Part shown: positions 5,989 through 7,009 of the stretch, in pieces
How positions within the stretch are numbered: position 1 is the stretch's first letter
Layout of the letters: every line of letters starts with the position of its first letter
From: Halothiobacillus neapolitanus
Lineage (GTDB): Bacteria; Pseudomonadota; Gammaproteobacteria; Halothiobacillales; Halothiobacillaceae
Direction: 5' to 3'
DNA: 7,009 nucleotides
Assembly: GCA_020721485.1 (NCBI GenBank)
Contig: DYMR01000099.1
Span: forward strand, 1-7,009
Translations under genes and position numbers: made by a program
The notes under the pieces: model-generated
What the model was told of the DNA's origin: nothing
The model's input: only the letters and a program-made list of their open reading frames with translations
Database searches by the model: none

Positions 5989-6001
5989 CCGGGGGGGGGG
6001 T
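5979..6001 (+). repeat. G-run tract (G6-A-G3-CC-G10)
   Basis: Six Gs (5979-5984), A, three Gs (5986-5988), CC, then ten Gs (5991-6000). The closely spaced G runs could fold as a G-quadruplex on the + strand, and the ten-base homopolymer is prone to slippage in replication and to sequencing error. It is not within a gene or obvious promoter, so phase variation is not implied. Confidence 0.6.
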
Positions 6002-6087
6002 GAAACGCTCACAAAATAGGAAAATCAATTACCCCAGCCTGCCGCACGCGCGCGTCCCGCCCACCCAGGGCAGATGAATGACCTCAA

Positions 6088-6903
6088 TCAAAACCCTGCG
6101 CTAAGCGCACGAATCGCGTCATCAATTTCCTGATCGATCAGGCTCACCGTCAAATCAATCCCCAGTCGCGAGGCGGCAGTAATCGGGCGACCGTCCGGGG
6201 TTTCGGTCAAATTGCGCGCTTGGGCAATCGCGGTAATCACCACATCGGCATAATTGGCTGGCTGATCATGCACATAGGCCAAATCCCCCGCCACACGAAT
6301 CACTTGTTCAAACAGGGTGGGGAAATCCCATGCCTGCATGATTTTCACCCCCAACCGGGGTTGCAAACTCAATACCAGTTCATTCAAAACGGCTGGCGCT
6401 TCCAGCAATTTGGGAATGTCTTCGGCCACCACAATCACGGGAATGCCGCCCACGCCGTGCAACAAGCCCGCCAACAGGGCTTGATCCGGGTCAAGCTTGG
6501 TGTATTCGCGCGCAATCCGGTGCGATAAAGCGCCGATTTGCGCCGAAAATGACCAATGCTCCTGCATCGCCTGTTTCACCACCGGATGCGTGGCCTTGAA
6601 CAATTGCTGCGTCGCCAAGGACACGATCAATTGGCTGACGGTGCGCATCCCCAAACGCGCAATCACTTGATGCAAGCCGTCAATTTTTTGAGCGCCACGG
6701 TACATCGCGCTGTTGGCGACCTGAATCAGCCGCGCGGCGATGGCCGGATCTTGTGCCACCACATCAACCAAATCCTGCACGGTGCTATCGGGCGATTCGG
6801 CAATCCGCCGCGCCCGCAAAGCGACCTCCGGCAACACCGGCAGCGCAATGCCCTTTTCAACGATTTTATTGACGATCGCTTGTTCCAGCGCTGGATTGGA
6901 CAT
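6088..6903 (-). CDS. HDOD domain protein (putative signalling/output protein)
   Basis: A 271-aa protein made almost entirely of one HDOD domain, a helical fold related to HD phosphohydrolases, found alone or attached to response regulators and c-di-GMP proteins. Visible signature parts are LPVLPEVALRARRIAESPDS (21-40), then a VVAQDPAIAARLIQVANSAMYRG stretch (48-70) and IDGLHQVIARLGMRTVSQLI (74-93). Next are HWSFSAQIGALSHRIA (116-131), the helix ALLAGLLHGVGGIPVI (142-157), and LGVKIMQAWDFP (184-195). Where HD proteins have HD, this one has H149-G150, so it probably lacks metal-dependent hydrolase activity, as is common in HDOD proteins. GAAGGAG (complement at 6910-6916) lies 6 nt before the ATG and fixes the start. 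No receiver, GGDEF or EAL domain is attached. Its partner is unknown; the gene stands alone, with the repeat copy immediately upstream. Confidence 0.93.
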   Translation of the reverse strand: MSNPALEQAIVNKIVEKGIALPVLPEVALRARRIAESPDSTVQDLVDVVAQDPAIAARLIQVANSAMYRGAQKIDGLHQVIARLGMRTVSQLIVSLATQQLFKATHPVVKQAMQEHWSFSAQIGALSHRIAREYTKLDPDQALLAGLLHGVGGIPVIVVAEDIPKLLEAPAVLNELVLSLQPRLGVKIMQAWDFPTLFEQVIRVAGDLAYVHDQPANYADVVITAIAQARNLTETPDGRPITAASRLGIDLTVSLIDQEIDDAIRALSAGF

Positions 6904-6955
6904 GCCGCTCTCCTTCTATTTTTCGGCGGCTGAAAACCACCGAGATTTCCTTATA

Positions 6956-7009
6956 TAACAGGATGTTGAAAAAAGACTTCCCTGTCGTTTTTTCAACCCC
7001 ATCGTTCCG
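6956..7009. repeat. Second, inverted copy of the five-hairpin element (cut by window end)
   Basis: These 54 bases are the exact reverse complement of 410-463. They contain the terminal repeat AACAGGATGTTGAAAAA, all of hairpin H5 and half of H4. The copy continues past the right edge of the window, so its full length is unknown. It lies 52 bp upstream of the HDOD start codon, with the AT-rich junction TATATA at 6952-6957. Confidence 0.9.

Noticed and set aside
5708..6028. A 106-codon minus-strand ORF
   Set aside because: It is read through the hairpin array and the G10 tract; the PPQGGG/LKGRG-like repeats are the palindromes in translation, not a real protein.

Overview
The window looks like chromosomal DNA from a moderately GC-rich gammaproteobacterium. 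The evidence is a NudF/YcjX/YcjF gene set with close resemblance to the enterobacterial proteins, a CcoS for cbb3-type oxidase (an aerobic or microaerobic respirer), and dispersed palindromic repeats between genes. I cannot name the genus from this sequence. I see no prophage, CRISPR array, transposase, tRNA or rRNA.

Left end: the last 57 codons of metG (+) end at 176 and are followed by a strong rho-independent terminator. The non-coding stretch 177-595 then holds an AT-rich patch, a ~170-bp MITE-like element made of five consecutive hairpins (295-464), and a C-rich/G-rich palindrome (493-515). ccoS (596-808, -) converges on metG. Two near-duplicate terminators (about 914-970) separate ccoS from htpX.

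Centre: a long minus-strand block reads, in transcription order, nudF (ADP-ribose pyrophosphatase), ycjX (P-loop GTPase-like stress protein), ycjF (two-TM inner membrane protein), an unrecognised 141-aa protein, and htpX (membrane zinc protease). nudF-ycjX are 8 bp apart. ycjX-ycjF and ycjF-orf141 each overlap by ATGA, so these four genes are almost certainly one translationally coupled operon. htpX follows after 122 bp that contain a heat-shock (sigma-32)-like promoter, so it may also be transcribed on its own. A theme of envelope and stress maintenance is plausible, but that is inference.

Right end: a short divergent + strand ORF of unknown function (5478-5774) starts opposite nudF across an 84-bp gap containing a perfect 7-bp-arm palindrome. 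It converges on an HDOD-domain gene (6088-6903, -) whose HD motif is degenerate (HG). The 313-bp gap between the two holds five degenerate hairpin repeats, four starting GCGACAC or CGACAC and the fifth CTACAC, ending in a G6-A-G3-CC-G10 tract. The last 54 bases are an exact inverted copy of the right part of the 295-464 element. Copies of this element therefore bracket about 6.5 kb in opposite orientation.

No clearly new multi-gene system is visible. The most notable items are the five-hairpin repeat family, the hairpin array, and the unknown third partner of ycjX-ycjF.
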